64,000 nucleotides of DNA from Lentimonas sp. CC4 (GCF_902728235.1 NZ_CACVBO010000001.1:2008001-2072000); one strand, 5' to 3'. Shown: positions 21,620 through 30,482, counted from the stretch's first letter. Numbers and translations are program-made. The notes: generated from the sequence alone by a model not told the origin.

Positions 21620-22132
21620 ATGAGTTCATGTCATTTAATTTTGTCTCTACGGAATCTATTGAGTGCGTGCGGTGCTTGTTTGCTATTTTGTAGCTCAGTC
21701 AGTGCGGCGCCCGTCCAAGATGTGGGCGACGTGGCTGCTGCGAGCCTGCAGCAAGCGGTGACATCTGGCACGATGTTGACCGCACTCGATGTCTGGTATG
21801 GCAGCGCTCACTACCGGTTAAATCGGAACCCTTCTGTTTATGAGAAGTCGCGTCGAGTGACGTTGCAGCGCGAAGCAAGTGGATTGGGGGCTTTACTTTC
21901 TTATGAGGTGCTGAGTGTGGATCAACCGATCGAAGAAAGTGCGATCGTCTATGCTGTCGTCAAATACGAGAGCGGTGCCGTGTTCGTGAAGCTTATTTAT
22001 TATTTACAAGTCGGAGGATGGGATTTGAAGCGCTATAAAACCTGTATGAACCCGACACACATTCTCCCTGACTCACTGTATGCTCCCACTTCCGAGGCGA
22101 GCTGTTCTCCATCAACCTCCGATGCTCTATGA
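21620..22132 (+). CDS. hypothetical secreted protein
   Basis: This 170-residue protein has an N-terminal signal peptide (LLSACGACLLFCSSVSAA) and a small soluble domain of no family I recognise. The mature part holds YGSAHYRLNRNP and YAVVKYESGAVFVKLIYYLQ, which look like alternating beta strands, and a Cys/Ser-rich end. It overlaps the following thioredoxin-like gene by four bases (ATGA), so the two are co-translated and may function together. The 180-bp gap upstream (21440-21619) separates it from the divergent VIT-domain gene and should contain promoters; no specific site was recognised. Confidence 0.65.
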   Translation: MSSCHLILSLRNLLSACGACLLFCSSVSAAPVQDVGDVAAASLQQAVTSGTMLTALDVWYGSAHYRLNRNPSVYEKSRRVTLQREASGLGALLSYEVLSVDQPIEESAIVYAVVKYESGAVFVKLIYYLQVGGWDLKRYKTCMNPTHILPDSLYAPTSEASCSPSTSDAL

Positions 22133-22863
22133 AATACTTAATAATTACATCTCTTTGTCTCATCCTCAGCCTTGGTCGTGCCTACTCTGCGGGGTGGGAT
22201 CAGTTTTTTTCACAGGGGTTGGTGAATGCCTCGGGTGACTCGGTTGATCCGGCCTCCTTAGATGGCAAACTCGTGTGTTTGTATTTTTCGGCTTCATGGT
22301 GTGGGCCGTGTAAGGGCTTTACGCCTAAACTGCTTCAGTTTTATGAAACGTATAGTGATCAGATCGAAGTGGTGTTGGTCAGTAAAGATCGGAGCGCAGA
22401 TGCATTTGCTGCTTATATGGCTGACTATAAGATGCCATGGCTGGCAGTGCCGTGGCAGAATTATAAGGACGGAGATAATCAAATCAGCGACTTTGTTAAG
22501 AAATACCGAGCCGGAGGGATTCCTAAGTTGGTCGTGTTATCGCGTGATGGCGAACAGGTGATCGAATATGACGCACGCATGCAGGTCTCTATGCTGCCTG
22601 AGGATTATGCAAAAGATCTTCGTGAGCGAGACGGGCACCGGTCTGCTACTATGTGGAAGCAGCGAACTCTGAAGAAAGGGGGGACTGTGACCGAGGAAAT
22701 GTATGCGCAGCAAGTTGCTCGTTATGAGAGCGGTTATCGCTCAACAGCTGAAAAATACGAAGCGGCATCTCTAGCAAGTATGCGTCTCGTGACACTCGGA
22801 GAATCTCCTGAGTGGTTAGATTTTGTGCATGACTACTACCGCATCCTGCGTGCCCAGAAATAG
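22129..22863 (+). CDS. exported thioredoxin-like (nucleoredoxin/TlpA-type) protein
   Basis: This 244-residue protein has a signal peptide and a thioredoxin fold around FSASWCGPCKGFTPKLLQFY, the active-site WCGPC. The following VVLVSKDRSADAFAAYM and the WLAVPWQ segment resemble nucleoredoxin/tryparedoxin-like members more than classic thioredoxin. The cis-proline loop is GGIPKLVVLS. The last ~80 residues are charged and helical. It is expected to work as a disulfide reductase or oxidase outside the cytoplasm. Its start overlaps the preceding secreted protein, a possible client. Confidence 0.82.
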   Translation: MKYLIITSLCLILSLGRAYSAGWDQFFSQGLVNASGDSVDPASLDGKLVCLYFSASWCGPCKGFTPKLLQFYETYSDQIEVVLVSKDRSADAFAAYMADYKMPWLAVPWQNYKDGDNQISDFVKKYRAGGIPKLVVLSRDGEQVIEYDARMQVSMLPEDYAKDLRERDGHRSATMWKQRTLKKGGTVTEEMYAQQVARYESGYRSTAEKYEAASLASMRLVTLGESPEWLDFVHDYYRILRAQK

Positions 22864-22902
22864 TATGAGTGGTCTCGCGAGTCCACGATGTCTCTATGGG
22901 GC

Positions 22903-23745
22903 TTATTGGACTCGTTTGACCATGACAGTGTAGGATTCGACACGATCATAGGGCGATTCAAAATACACATCAATGACGCCATTTTTCGGTATAATTGATG
23001 GCTCGAAATGAGCACTGCCGAACTTTTCGTAATTGGAGGAGCGAAATTCACAGCCGACCTCTGACTGCATGTCCATTTCAGTCAGGTTTTGAATCCTAGC
23101 CCACACGCGAATGCGCTCGCCGTCGATCGGGTGCGCTTCGACGCGTGCGAGTCGCACATCAGATGTATAAGCTTTTGCTAGCTTTGTGCCATCTGGCACT
23201 AGCACGATGCCGCCCCAGTCTCGTGGGAACTCCACTTGCGCCTCCTTTGGGAGGTGTAATGCTGTGGTTGGTGTCGACTCCGGTTGAGCTAACTGTTCCG
23301 CTTGTGCTGTGGTTTTAGCTTGAAGCGGTATTTCTAAAGCGATTGCTGAGGCCGCTATGGTGATGGGTTGCTCTGGTATGACAGGTTGCGGTGTAGGAGA
23401 TGGCTCCAACTTCGCGATAACGGCCGGTGGTGTGCTCAATTTACCTTCGTCGGTCTCTCTATAGTTGGGCGCGACTTCGCCTTCTTTTAGAGTTTCGAAG
23501 GATTCATTAAACTCTGTCGAGCTGTCAATTGCATGGGGGAGCACGCCCGGAACCTCACCGTCAACGGCGAGTAGTATCTCGGCGGCTTCTGGCAATGCTG
23601 GGTCTGATAGGAAATGGTATCCTAGCGCGAGGATGCAGGTCAGTGATGCTGCAATAATTAAGGGCTTTGAGCGATGCGAACCATGTGGTGGCATTGCGTC
23701 TGCGGGGATTCCTTCGTTTGCTAATTCTTCAAAACTCGGGGGCAT
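22903..23745 (-). CDS. hypothetical single-pass membrane protein with C-terminal beta domain
   Basis: This 280-residue protein has a short cytoplasmic N-terminus, one membrane segment (PLIIAASLTCILALGYHFL, about residues 28-47), a Pro/Glu/Ala-rich linker and a C-terminal domain of about 110 residues beginning FPRDWGGIVLVPDGT. That domain is rich in beta-strand-like patterns (RIRVWARIQNLTEMDMQSEV) and resembles YcfL-type extracytoplasmic domains, but the match is weak. It converges on the thioredoxin-like gene, 39 bp away. No function can be assigned. Confidence 0.6.
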   Translation of the reverse strand: MPPSFEELANEGIPADAMPPHGSHRSKPLIIAASLTCILALGYHFLSDPALPEAAEILLAVDGEVPGVLPHAIDSSTEFNESFETLKEGEVAPNYRETDEGKLSTPPAVIAKLEPSPTPQPVIPEQPITIAASAIALEIPLQAKTTAQAEQLAQPESTPTTALHLPKEAQVEFPRDWGGIVLVPDGTKLAKAYTSDVRLARVEAHPIDGERIRVWARIQNLTEMDMQSEVGCEFRSSNYEKFGSAHFEPSIIPKNGVIDVYFESPYDRVESYTVMVKRVQ

Positions 23746-23876
23746 GATGATTGTTTGTGGGGTGAACTTTAGGGTATTCTAGTATGGTAGAATTACACTC
23801 CAAAATTACAAACAAATCACTATCTTTGTTTTTGTTTTAACATATTAATGACAGTCTATGGTGAGACTGAATCAAT

Positions 23877-24029
23877 TTACCCTTTTTTCTTCTTCTTTCG
23901 CTTCGCTGGCTGAGTCCTATTCCCCTTTGTGGTAAGGTCTTTACCTGGTTCTTTGTCTTCCGCTTTCCACCGGCGAGCCTCGGCTTTAAATTGGTTTATC
24001 TTCTTAAAATTGCATGCATTCCAGTCCAT
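23877..24029 (-). CDS. small basic hypothetical protein
   Basis: This 50-residue protein starts MDWNACNFKKINQFKAEARR and ends in a lysine run. It has a plausible ribosome-binding site (AAGGA) eight bases before this ATG, which is why this start is preferred over one 39 bases upstream. It is highly charged, with no family recognised. It lies between the single-pass membrane protein and the Sel1 gene on the same strand. Confidence 0.45.
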   Translation of the reverse strand: MDWNACNFKKINQFKAEARRWKAEDKEPGKDLTTKGNRTQPAKRKKKKKG

Positions 24030-24123
24030 AGTGTGTCCTTTTTCTAGTTCACCCGAACAGACATGCAATTGGTGTAAAATTGTCGTCGGGCTGATCGTTT
24101 TAATTCGATCGGTTGAGTGTCTT

Positions 24124-24816
24124 TTAATGGCCTGGGATCTTGGGGATCGCAGCCAGTGTTAAATATTGGTCGAGCGGCACGAGTAGGTTTTTCGCGTTGG
24201 TCATCTGATCGGAGAGTGCTTGAGCCTCTTGGATCATTTGCGGCGTAAGGCCGCGCGTGCCTGAAATGTTTTGTTTGGCATTGTTTTGCGGAGACGAGTC
24301 GAGCGTGGCCGATTGCAGGAGCAGTGCAATGCCTGCGGTCTTATTCACTGGCACGCCGTCGCCTCGAATATACAACATGCCTAGATTACCAATGGCGAGC
24401 GGGTCACCTTGAACGGCCGCTCTGCGATACCATTCGTTTGCTTCTGCGAAATCGACTTCTGTGCCACGGCCATTTTCGTAGAGAACCGCTAGGTTGAATT
24501 GTGCGAGCGAACTGCCCTGTAATGCAGCTTTAAGATACCAGACAACTGCTTCCTTTGGGTCTTTTTCTACGCCAATGCCATTTTCATACATTAGGGCGAC
24601 ATTAAATTGAGAGTCGAGATGGCCTTCGTTGGCAGCTGCCAGAAACTCAGTGTAGGCTAGGGGTAAGTTGTTGGCCTCATAGGCTTCGAGTCCGGCCTTG
24701 AAGTGAGCTGGTAGTGGTTGATCTTCAATGCGCTGAGCCTGAGCTGTTGTTGCGATCGCTACGGCGGCAAGAATGCATGCGCCGAGAGTGAGGAATCGTG
24801 TTTTGAGGTGTATCAT
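24124..24816 (-). CDS. secreted Sel1-repeat protein
   Basis: This 230-residue protein has a signal peptide ending AQA. Tandem Sel1-like TPR motifs cover about residues 45-165: SQFNVALMYENGIGVEKDP, AQFNLAVLYENGRGTEVD and AIGNLGMLYIRGDGVPVN. Sel1 repeats form alpha-solenoids that bind other proteins, typically in the envelope. No catalytic domain is present. Its partner is unknown. The 318-bp gap on its 5' side (24817-25134) holds no gene, only the terminator of the neighbouring small gene at 25082-25115 and presumably the Sel1 promoter. Confidence 0.78.
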   Translation of the reverse strand: MIHLKTRFLTLGACILAAVAIATTAQAQRIEDQPLPAHFKAGLEAYEANNLPLAYTEFLAAANEGHLDSQFNVALMYENGIGVEKDPKEAVVWYLKAALQGSSLAQFNLAVLYENGRGTEVDFAEANEWYRRAAVQGDPLAIGNLGMLYIRGDGVPVNKTAGIALLLQSATLDSSPQNNAKQNISGTRGLTPQMIQEAQALSDQMTNAKNLLVPLDQYLTLAAIPKIPGH

Positions 24817-25081
24817 GTCGGTTCGATTTGAGAATCTTGTTACTTTGATTGATAGTGTGACCGCTTAAGCCGTCATAACGCAGATGCTAGGTTCGATTAC
24901 TGCTTTGACCAGTTTCAAATCAACCGAGTTCCCTCTCATCGTAAGATTTGTGTGCCAGAGGCCTCCAGCGCAGATTTATGGATCGATCTTAGTCGCCTCC
25001 TGAGTTTTCTGGTGTGGGCTTTGATGGATAATGCATTGCTCCACAGTAAGTAAATATAACAATAGAGTTATGCGTTTATCC

Positions 25082-25115
25082 AAAAAAGTCCTGTAGCTTT
25101 TGGCTACAGGACTTT
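25082..25115 (-). terminator. intrinsic terminator
   Basis: A perfect 12-bp stem (AAGTCCTGTAGC / GCTACAGGACTT) with a 5-base loop is followed on the minus strand by six T residues. It begins about 20 bp after the stop of the small Cys-containing secreted protein gene. Confidence 0.85.
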
Positions 25116-25134
25116 GGAGAGTGATGAGTGCAAA

Positions 25135-25431
25135 CTAGGCGATCGAACTGTCAACCTGCGTGAGGTCACTGGTCGACTTGCCTTCCTTGTTGTCGCCTTT
25201 TTTATCGCCACAGCTACCTGCAACTAGGCTGGAGGTCTCTGTTAATCCTGTTGCTCCGCCTTTTTCTTTATCATCTTTTTTGTCACCGCCACATGCCACG
25301 AGACTTGAATGAATGGTCAGGCCTGCTGTTTCGCCCGTTTTCTTGTCGCATTTGTTTTCATCGCAACCTGCACCTGCATGGGCGAGTGAGGAGGTGAGAG
25401 CGAGAATGGAGAGTGTGAGTAGTTTTTTCAT
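25135..25431 (-). CDS. small secreted Lys/Asp-rich protein with Cys repeats
   Basis: This 98-residue protein starts MKKLLTLSILALTSSLAHAG, a clear signal peptide. An in-frame upstream ATG at 25524 would put about 31 non-signal residues before it, so the shorter start is chosen. The mature part contains three related units of the form GLT-x-xSSLVA then CG-DKK-D/G-D-x-KEG. Single cysteines sit at regular places and it is very rich in Lys, Asp and Gly. It has its own terminator. No family is recognised. The composition suggests metal binding or a disordered envelope peptide, but this is a guess. Confidence 0.65.
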   Translation of the reverse strand: MKKLLTLSILALTSSLAHAGAGCDENKCDKKTGETAGLTIHSSLVACGGDKKDDKEKGGATGLTETSSLVAGSCGDKKGDNKEGKSTSDLTQVDSSIA

Positions 25432-25647
25432 GGTTTTATTTTTATTTTGATTTTTATTTGTCTGGGATTGGTTGCCCAAACAGATATCGCACGAGACGCC
25501 TTTTAGATTACAAAGTTTTCTCAAATATATTGGCCCCTTTTGTATTCTTCAGCATTCGGGCATTCATATAAAGCCGGACTTTTGAATGAGTGCAGTGCAG
25601 TTGATGGGTGCAGAGCAGCATCGTTGCTTGCAGGCGCGCTCCGTTGA

Positions 25648-25806
25648 ATGAGTGATCCTTTATATTTGAATGAAGAAACGCTTCAGCGATTCATTAACCC
25701 GCGCGAAATCGGTGACATCGTGACTTTCGTCTGTAGTGACCGTGCCGCTGTGATCAACGGTAGCAGCTTGCGTGCAGAGGGCGGCCTGATTGGCTCCGCG
25801 TTCTAG
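25648..25806 (+). pseudogene. 3' remnant of a short-chain dehydrogenase gene
   Basis: The 52-residue reading frame contains NPREIGDIVTFVCSDRAAVI and NGSSLRAEGGLIG. This is the conserved C-terminal end of classical SDR enzymes, in which an 'NG' is followed by a 'DGG'-type stretch. The catalytic and nucleotide-binding parts are absent, and a stop codon directly precedes the ATG in frame. It is best read as a decayed fragment. The rest of the 315-bp gap (25525-25839) contains nothing else recognisable. Confidence 0.65.
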
Positions 25807-25839
25807 TATGAGCGATGACTAGGCGAGAATGGTGCTCGC

Positions 25840-27306
25840 CTAGTTTCCTTGGCTCGTTGCTCGCGGTATACTGTAATGCTCCAAGATGCGTTGAGTGGCG
25901 CTCTCCATTGTGGCAACGTCGAGGACGATGTGTTTGAGCCCCTGGTCGGGCATAAACTCGATGCGGTGGAATTCGTCTTTCGGACCAGCGAGCGCTTCGG
26001 CGACATCTTCGATGGTCTCGATCGTCTGCCCGTTGATACGATCCACGATGAGTAGGCGGATGCCTTCGTAGCCGTGATTATAGTTGTCGGGGATGATGGA
26101 GGATAAGATCACCAGGCCGTCGCGCTCGGGGAGCTCCGCGTTGTAGCTGTAGTAATCGAGTGGCAATGGCTTGTTTTTACCATAGGCGCTGAGATAAGGG
26201 CCAGTGATCGGCTGGAAGAGCAGGCCGCCTGCAATTAAATATTCTGGGGCTGCGTCGTATATCTCATCGGGCACGAGATCCTTCTCGAATTCCGCCCGTG
26301 GTAGAATGTAATCGACGGTGATCGCTTGGTTGTCTCTCCAGACTCGCATGGGGAGGGTGTCGCCTGCGCTTTCGTTACGCGTTGCAAGCCCATAGAGTGA
26401 TAAACGCCCGTAGGTGGGATCGATGTATTTGCCATCGTTATCGATTTCAAATCCGTCGATCTCGAGTAACACGTCGCCCACTTTTAAGGTGTTGGCAGCG
26501 AGCCTTCGGTTTCCGACCTTAGTGACGACGACACCGATGTTGGAGGTCGGCATGCCTTTGGATTGGAGGAGGGCGGGATTCTTGCCGTCCATGACGCTGA
26601 AGTCTAAGTGACCGATGCCTGAGCCATTGGCACTGGCTTTTTGTTTGAGCACGGAGGCGATGAAGGGGGCTGGTAGTATGGTGAGCTTGTCGTCGACGGA
26701 GGATGTGGTGAGTCCGATGATTTCGTCTTTAGATAGGATCACTTCGGCCCAGCCTGCTCCAGACATTTCGGTCGAGGCAGAAAGTGTTAAGTGATGCACG
26801 TAGCTCATTTTACTTTTGCCGATGTAGAGCCGAATAATTTCGGCAGCGCGCTCTTCGATACGACCATTGCGCCAGCGGATGATTTGTAGTGCTCCGGATT
26901 GTGGAATCTCTTCGGCTAGGTGTGTTGGGTGCATGCCTTCCCAAAAGGCGGGATCTTCGACATTGAGGATGGCAAGGTTGGCGTAGTAATCGACCCACTT
27001 AAGTGTGGCTGTGTATTGATGTGTGACGCCGCCTTTGCGTATGCGGCAGAGTGTTTGCCCTGAGAAGCCGTCGGCAGTCGTGAGGATCTGATGGCCGTCG
27101 ATGACGATGCCGTTTTTCCTGCTCTGTAGGTTGCGGCTATTCCAGGGAAGTGTGTAGTCGTAGCGGGTCTTGGTGATTTCAATCTCAACCAGTGCGGTTT
27201 CGCTATCGAAGGGAGCGGCTGCTTCGGTGCGTGTTTGGCTGCCTGCTTGGGTCGCCTGAACGGCGCAGAGCCCGCAGAGAAGTGTGAGTGCTAGATGCTT
27301 AATCAT
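25840..27306 (-). CDS. HtrA-like pseudoprotease with PDZ domains (catalytic His and Asp lost)
   Basis: This 488-residue secreted protein is paralogous to the upstream HtrA-like protein. Its protease fold aligns along IVIDGHQILTTADGF against FVIDGDRIMTNAHVV, so the catalytic His is Asp79. In the next motif YYANLAILNVEDPAFWEG, Asn110 replaces the catalytic Asp. The GNSGGP loop has become EMSGAG. PDZ-like regions follow (VGDVLLEIDGFEI and LLIVDRINGQTIETIEDV). The start at 27306 gives a clean signal peptide and overlaps the upstream gene by eight bases. It probably acts as a non-catalytic partner or regulator of the active protease. Confidence 0.8.
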   Translation of the reverse strand: MIKHLALTLLCGLCAVQATQAGSQTRTEAAAPFDSETALVEIEITKTRYDYTLPWNSRNLQSRKNGIVIDGHQILTTADGFSGQTLCRIRKGGVTHQYTATLKWVDYYANLAILNVEDPAFWEGMHPTHLAEEIPQSGALQIIRWRNGRIEERAAEIIRLYIGKSKMSYVHHLTLSASTEMSGAGWAEVILSKDEIIGLTTSSVDDKLTILPAPFIASVLKQKASANGSGIGHLDFSVMDGKNPALLQSKGMPTSNIGVVVTKVGNRRLAANTLKVGDVLLEIDGFEIDNDGKYIDPTYGRLSLYGLATRNESAGDTLPMRVWRDNQAITVDYILPRAEFEKDLVPDEIYDAAPEYLIAGGLLFQPITGPYLSAYGKNKPLPLDYYSYNAELPERDGLVILSSIIPDNYNHGYEGIRLLIVDRINGQTIETIEDVAEALAGPKDEFHRIEFMPDQGLKHIVLDVATMESATQRILEHYSIPRATSQGN

Positions 27307-28762
27307 TGTGTGCCTCGATTCTATAGGCTTGTGGGATCTGGTAGGTCTGGAGGAGTTCGGCGTTCGCTTGTTCGGCATCGTCGCGGCGAAGTGCTTCCAC
27401 GCGTCCAGATAAGAACTCAAAGCGATGGAAATCGTCGTTGCTGGCATCCAGTGCAGCCTGCAAATCCTGCATGGAATGTATTTCTTGGCCGTTTAGCTTC
27501 GTGAGAATGGACTTCGGATAAGCTCCGAAGTCGACGTTACTCGGATGTTTGAGCACTTTCGAGAGCACGATCGGTGTGGCGCGGGCGCCTGCTTCATCTT
27601 GGAAGGCACGATAGAGGAGTTGGTAGAGGGTATCGTTGCTGAAGTTGCTCAACCAATTTTTGCCGTATGCATTGCAGTAGTTGTTGCTGAGCTCGGTAAA
27701 GACGATGCCACCGACGATCAGGTAGGGGGGCGGGGTGTCGTATTGACTGCCGGAGATGCGGTCGGCATTGTTTTTGTAAACGGGTAAGTCGATGTTGAGT
27801 GGTTGACCGTCGCGCCAGATCACCATGTTGAGGGGCTCGCCGTGTTGCACGGCGTCGAAGAGAATCGAAACGTGCAGGCGGTTGCCTTCATATTGAATCA
27901 TGCTGTCACTGCCGACTTCGTAGCCTTCGACTTCGAGGATGACGTCATTCTCCCGTAGTAGTTCATGTGTTTCTGGGAAAGGCTGTAAAATCATGTCGAC
28001 CCGTGCACCGATGTTGTTGTCGGGGAGTTGGAGCGCTTTGCGGAAGGCTGGGTTACGCAAATTGGCGGTGCTGATGCCCGCGTCGGGAAAGCCTTCGTAG
28101 CAGCCATCTTCAATGTCTTTTAGAAAGTGGCGGATGATGGTGGGCGGAATGAAGAAACCTGCGTTTTCGAGGCTCGGGTTGCCTTGAAACGAGACGCCGA
28201 CGACTAAGTCACCTTGAAGTGCTGGGCCGCCGCTATTACCAGGGTTGATTGCGGCATCCGTCTGCACGGTGAGTAGTGAGCGGTTGTAAATGTGTGCGTA
28301 GCGTTGCACTTCGATTCGTGAGATGACCCCTTGTGTATAAGAGATTTGTTGTCCGCCAGCAGGGTAGCCGTAAGTCGTAACGGCAGAGCGCACTTTCGGC
28401 AGTGTGCCAATCTCTAGTGGCACGATGCCTTGGTAGAATGCAGGGTCGAGCACTTTGAGCACGGCGAGGTCACAATCATGTCCGATGTGTTCGATCACGG
28501 CTTCGTAGAGCTTCGGGTCTTGGTGGCGGCGCACTAAGATTTGTTTGGACCAGCTGACTACGTGTGCGTTGGTCATGATGCGATCACCGTCGATCACGAA
28601 TCCGCTGCCGGTGTATTGGGCGACACGTGTGGAGCGCCAGGGTTCGATCCAATTCGGTTGCTGTGCGAAGTTGATAATCTGCACCACGGCTTGTTCGGGA
28701 GCGGCAGCACGTAGCGCGTAAGGGCTAAAGATCAGCAATAGAAAGAGGCAGCGTAAAATCAT
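27299..28762 (-). CDS. secreted HtrA/Deg-family serine protease with PDZ domains
   Basis: This 487-residue protein has a signal peptide and an intact S1C triad: His67 in MTNAHVV, Asp98 in HDCDLAVLKV, Ser177 in NPGNSGGP. Two PDZ-like regions occupy the C-terminal half (ENDVILEVEGYEVGSDS and KSILTKLNGQEIHSMQDL). Deg/HtrA enzymes degrade or chaperone misfolded envelope proteins. The gene is co-transcribed with the pseudoprotease paralogue immediately downstream, which argues for a hetero-oligomer. The identity of the substrate is unknown. Confidence 0.87.
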   Translation of the reverse strand: MILRCLFLLLIFSPYALRAAAPEQAVVQIINFAQQPNWIEPWRSTRVAQYTGSGFVIDGDRIMTNAHVVSWSKQILVRRHQDPKLYEAVIEHIGHDCDLAVLKVLDPAFYQGIVPLEIGTLPKVRSAVTTYGYPAGGQQISYTQGVISRIEVQRYAHIYNRSLLTVQTDAAINPGNSGGPALQGDLVVGVSFQGNPSLENAGFFIPPTIIRHFLKDIEDGCYEGFPDAGISTANLRNPAFRKALQLPDNNIGARVDMILQPFPETHELLRENDVILEVEGYEVGSDSMIQYEGNRLHVSILFDAVQHGEPLNMVIWRDGQPLNIDLPVYKNNADRISGSQYDTPPPYLIVGGIVFTELSNNYCNAYGKNWLSNFSNDTLYQLLYRAFQDEAGARATPIVLSKVLKHPSNVDFGAYPKSILTKLNGQEIHSMQDLQAALDASNDDFHRFEFLSGRVEALRRDDAEQANAELLQTYQIPQAYRIEAHND

Positions 28763-28865
28763 GTGGGGTCAGTGTTACTATTCAGAAGATCACGTCAAGT
28801 GAGTGGCGCACGAGTCGTTGATCAAAAGGTTCAATTTAGAGGAATCACCCACTGCTCTACTGCTG

Positions 28866-28945
28866 CGCATCAAGTATTGTGATTTTTGCTCAACACTTTG
28901 AGTCGCTCCTTATGAGACTCGGCATTTTTCACAAATCATGATGCG
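28866..28945. repeat. short inverted-repeat element related to 16995-17197
   Basis: CGCATCAAGTATTGTGA (28866-28882) and TCACAAATCATGATGCG (28929-28945) are imperfect inverted copies. The right end is base-for-base the same as the inner 17 bases of the element before the PP2C/kinase gene. About 46 bp lie between the ends. The 288-bp gap between the HtrA and MATE genes contains no gene; this is its only recognisable content. Confidence 0.5.
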
Positions 28946-29050
28946 TGCGAGTCTCACCTGCGTCTTAGGCTCCGATGCCTGTTTTACTGACTTCGCTCGG
29001 TTTGTTATTTCTCACGCATCGATCTAGGGTGCCGAATCAGACGCCATTCT

Positions 29051-30400
29051 TCAGGCGCTAGAAGGTGTATGATTTGAATCTCTGAGCAACTTTCGAGTGA
29101 TGAAGAACGCGAGTGCACCTCCGAGTAAGTTGGCGAGTGCCAGACCCCCCACCAGACCAGTGAAGCCGAACAGGTAAATGCCTAATAAAGTCAGCGGCAT
29201 GATGAATAAGAAGACGCGGCTTAAGTTGATCAGCAGCACCGGTTTCGGTTTGCCCATGACATTGAGCAATTGACTCGACCATGTGCACAGGTGCAGGCCG
29301 CTGTGTCCCAGCGCGGCAAAGAGCAGATAGGTGACACTCATTTGAATCACCACGGGATCGCTGCTGAACCAACTTGAAATCCATCTCGCACTTGGGATTA
29401 ACAGCAAAAAGGTAATCCCTGCATAGATAAACGCCAGCCGGTTGCTGATGCGTCGCGTTTCTTGAACCCGATCGTGGGCGTTGGCACCATAGTTGTGCCC
29501 TACGAAGGGGATAATTGCCATGGAGTAAGACATCGAAATCATAAACACAATCGATTCGATCCGCGTGCCGGTAGCCATCGCTGCCACGGCTTGGACGCCG
29601 CCGACCGAAGCTGCTAGTCGTATGTAATAGCCCTGCGCCACAGGCGTGAGTGCTTGCGTGAGTGCTGCGGGGATGCCGAGGAGGATAATGGTTTTCCAGG
29701 AGTGAAGCAGCGGCTTAAGCTGCGGCCACTGCCAGTCGATCAGGCGGTATTTGTAATGGAGAATCAGCAATGACGCGCAGGCGCCCACTGCGCGTGCGAT
29801 GACCGTCGCAATTGCTGCGCCATTGATGCCAAAGGCTGGAATCGGTCCCCAGCCAAAGATCAGTATCGGGTCGAGCACAACATTCAGTATCGCACAGCAA
29901 ATCATGACAAACACCGGACGAACCATGTCTCCGGCAGCGCGTAGACAGCCATCGCTGACCGGCGGCAATATTGCGAAAACGGCGCCGAAAAACCAAATGT
30001 TCATGTATCCGCTCACTAACTCCAGAACATGGCCTTCGGCTCCGAGCATCGAAAAGAGAGGGGTGACTGTGAGGAGGCCAAGAATACTGACCAATATCGT
30101 TCCAAATATCGTTAAAACCAGCCCGTCCGAAATCGTGCGTCTAGCTAAAGCCCTCTGGCCGGCACCCAGTGCTCTTGAAGTGATCGATCCTGCTCCTGTT
30201 GAAAAGCCGATCGCCAATGAGCCGACGATCATGATGACTGGGAAGGTGAAACCCATCGCAGCGAGTTCTTCCGTGCCCAGGCGTGAGACGAACCATGTGT
30301 CGGTCAAGTTGAACACCATGATGGCGAACGTTCCAGCGATGGTCGGTAAGGTTAGCCAGAATAGACGTTTTTTAACATCTCCTGTGAGTAGGTGGCTCAT
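29051..30400 (-). CDS. MATE-family efflux transporter
   Basis: This 449-residue protein has about 12 membrane segments in two homologous halves and typical MATE wording such as LPTIAGTFAIMVFNLTDTWF and GFSTGAGSITSRALGAG. MATE pumps export drugs or metabolites using H+ or Na+ gradients; the substrate is not predictable. A perfect 16-bp palindrome lies about 67 bp upstream of the start and may bind a local repressor. A decayed second copy of the gene's 3' end lies at 35492-35785. Confidence 0.9.
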   Translation of the reverse strand: MSHLLTGDVKKRLFWLTLPTIAGTFAIMVFNLTDTWFVSRLGTEELAAMGFTFPVIMIVGSLAIGFSTGAGSITSRALGAGQRALARRTISDGLVLTIFGTILVSILGLLTVTPLFSMLGAEGHVLELVSGYMNIWFFGAVFAILPPVSDGCLRAAGDMVRPVFVMICCAILNVVLDPILIFGWGPIPAFGINGAAIATVIARAVGACASLLILHYKYRLIDWQWPQLKPLLHSWKTIILLGIPAALTQALTPVAQGYYIRLAASVGGVQAVAAMATGTRIESIVFMISMSYSMAIIPFVGHNYGANAHDRVQETRRISNRLAFIYAGITFLLLIPSARWISSWFSSDPVVIQMSVTYLLFAALGHSGLHLCTWSSQLLNVMGKPKPVLLINLSRVFLFIMPLTLLGIYLFGFTGLVGGLALANLLGGALAFFITRKLLRDSNHTPSSA

Positions 30401-30466
30401 TCGTAATGACTGGCTGCGTCGTGCTGCATGGTATACTCGCTTTTATATATAAATCAAATGATTGTT

Positions 30467-30482
30467 TCAAATGCGCATTTGA
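30467..30482. promoter_or_regulatory. 16-bp palindrome upstream of MATE gene (possible operator)
   Basis: TCAAATGCGCATTTGA is a perfect palindrome within the 496-bp gap 30401-30896 between divergent genes, close to an AT-rich TATATATAAAT stretch that could be the -10 of the MATE gene. Its position fits an operator of a TetR- or MarR-type repressor. No regulator gene is adjacent. The remainder of the gap shows no gene; a good ribosome-binding site (AAGGAGA) ends it before the arylsulfotransferase gene. Confidence 0.4.

Noticed and set aside
29799-30452. A 217-residue open frame antisense to the MATE gene
   Set aside because: It mirrors transmembrane codons of the MATE gene; no independent support.
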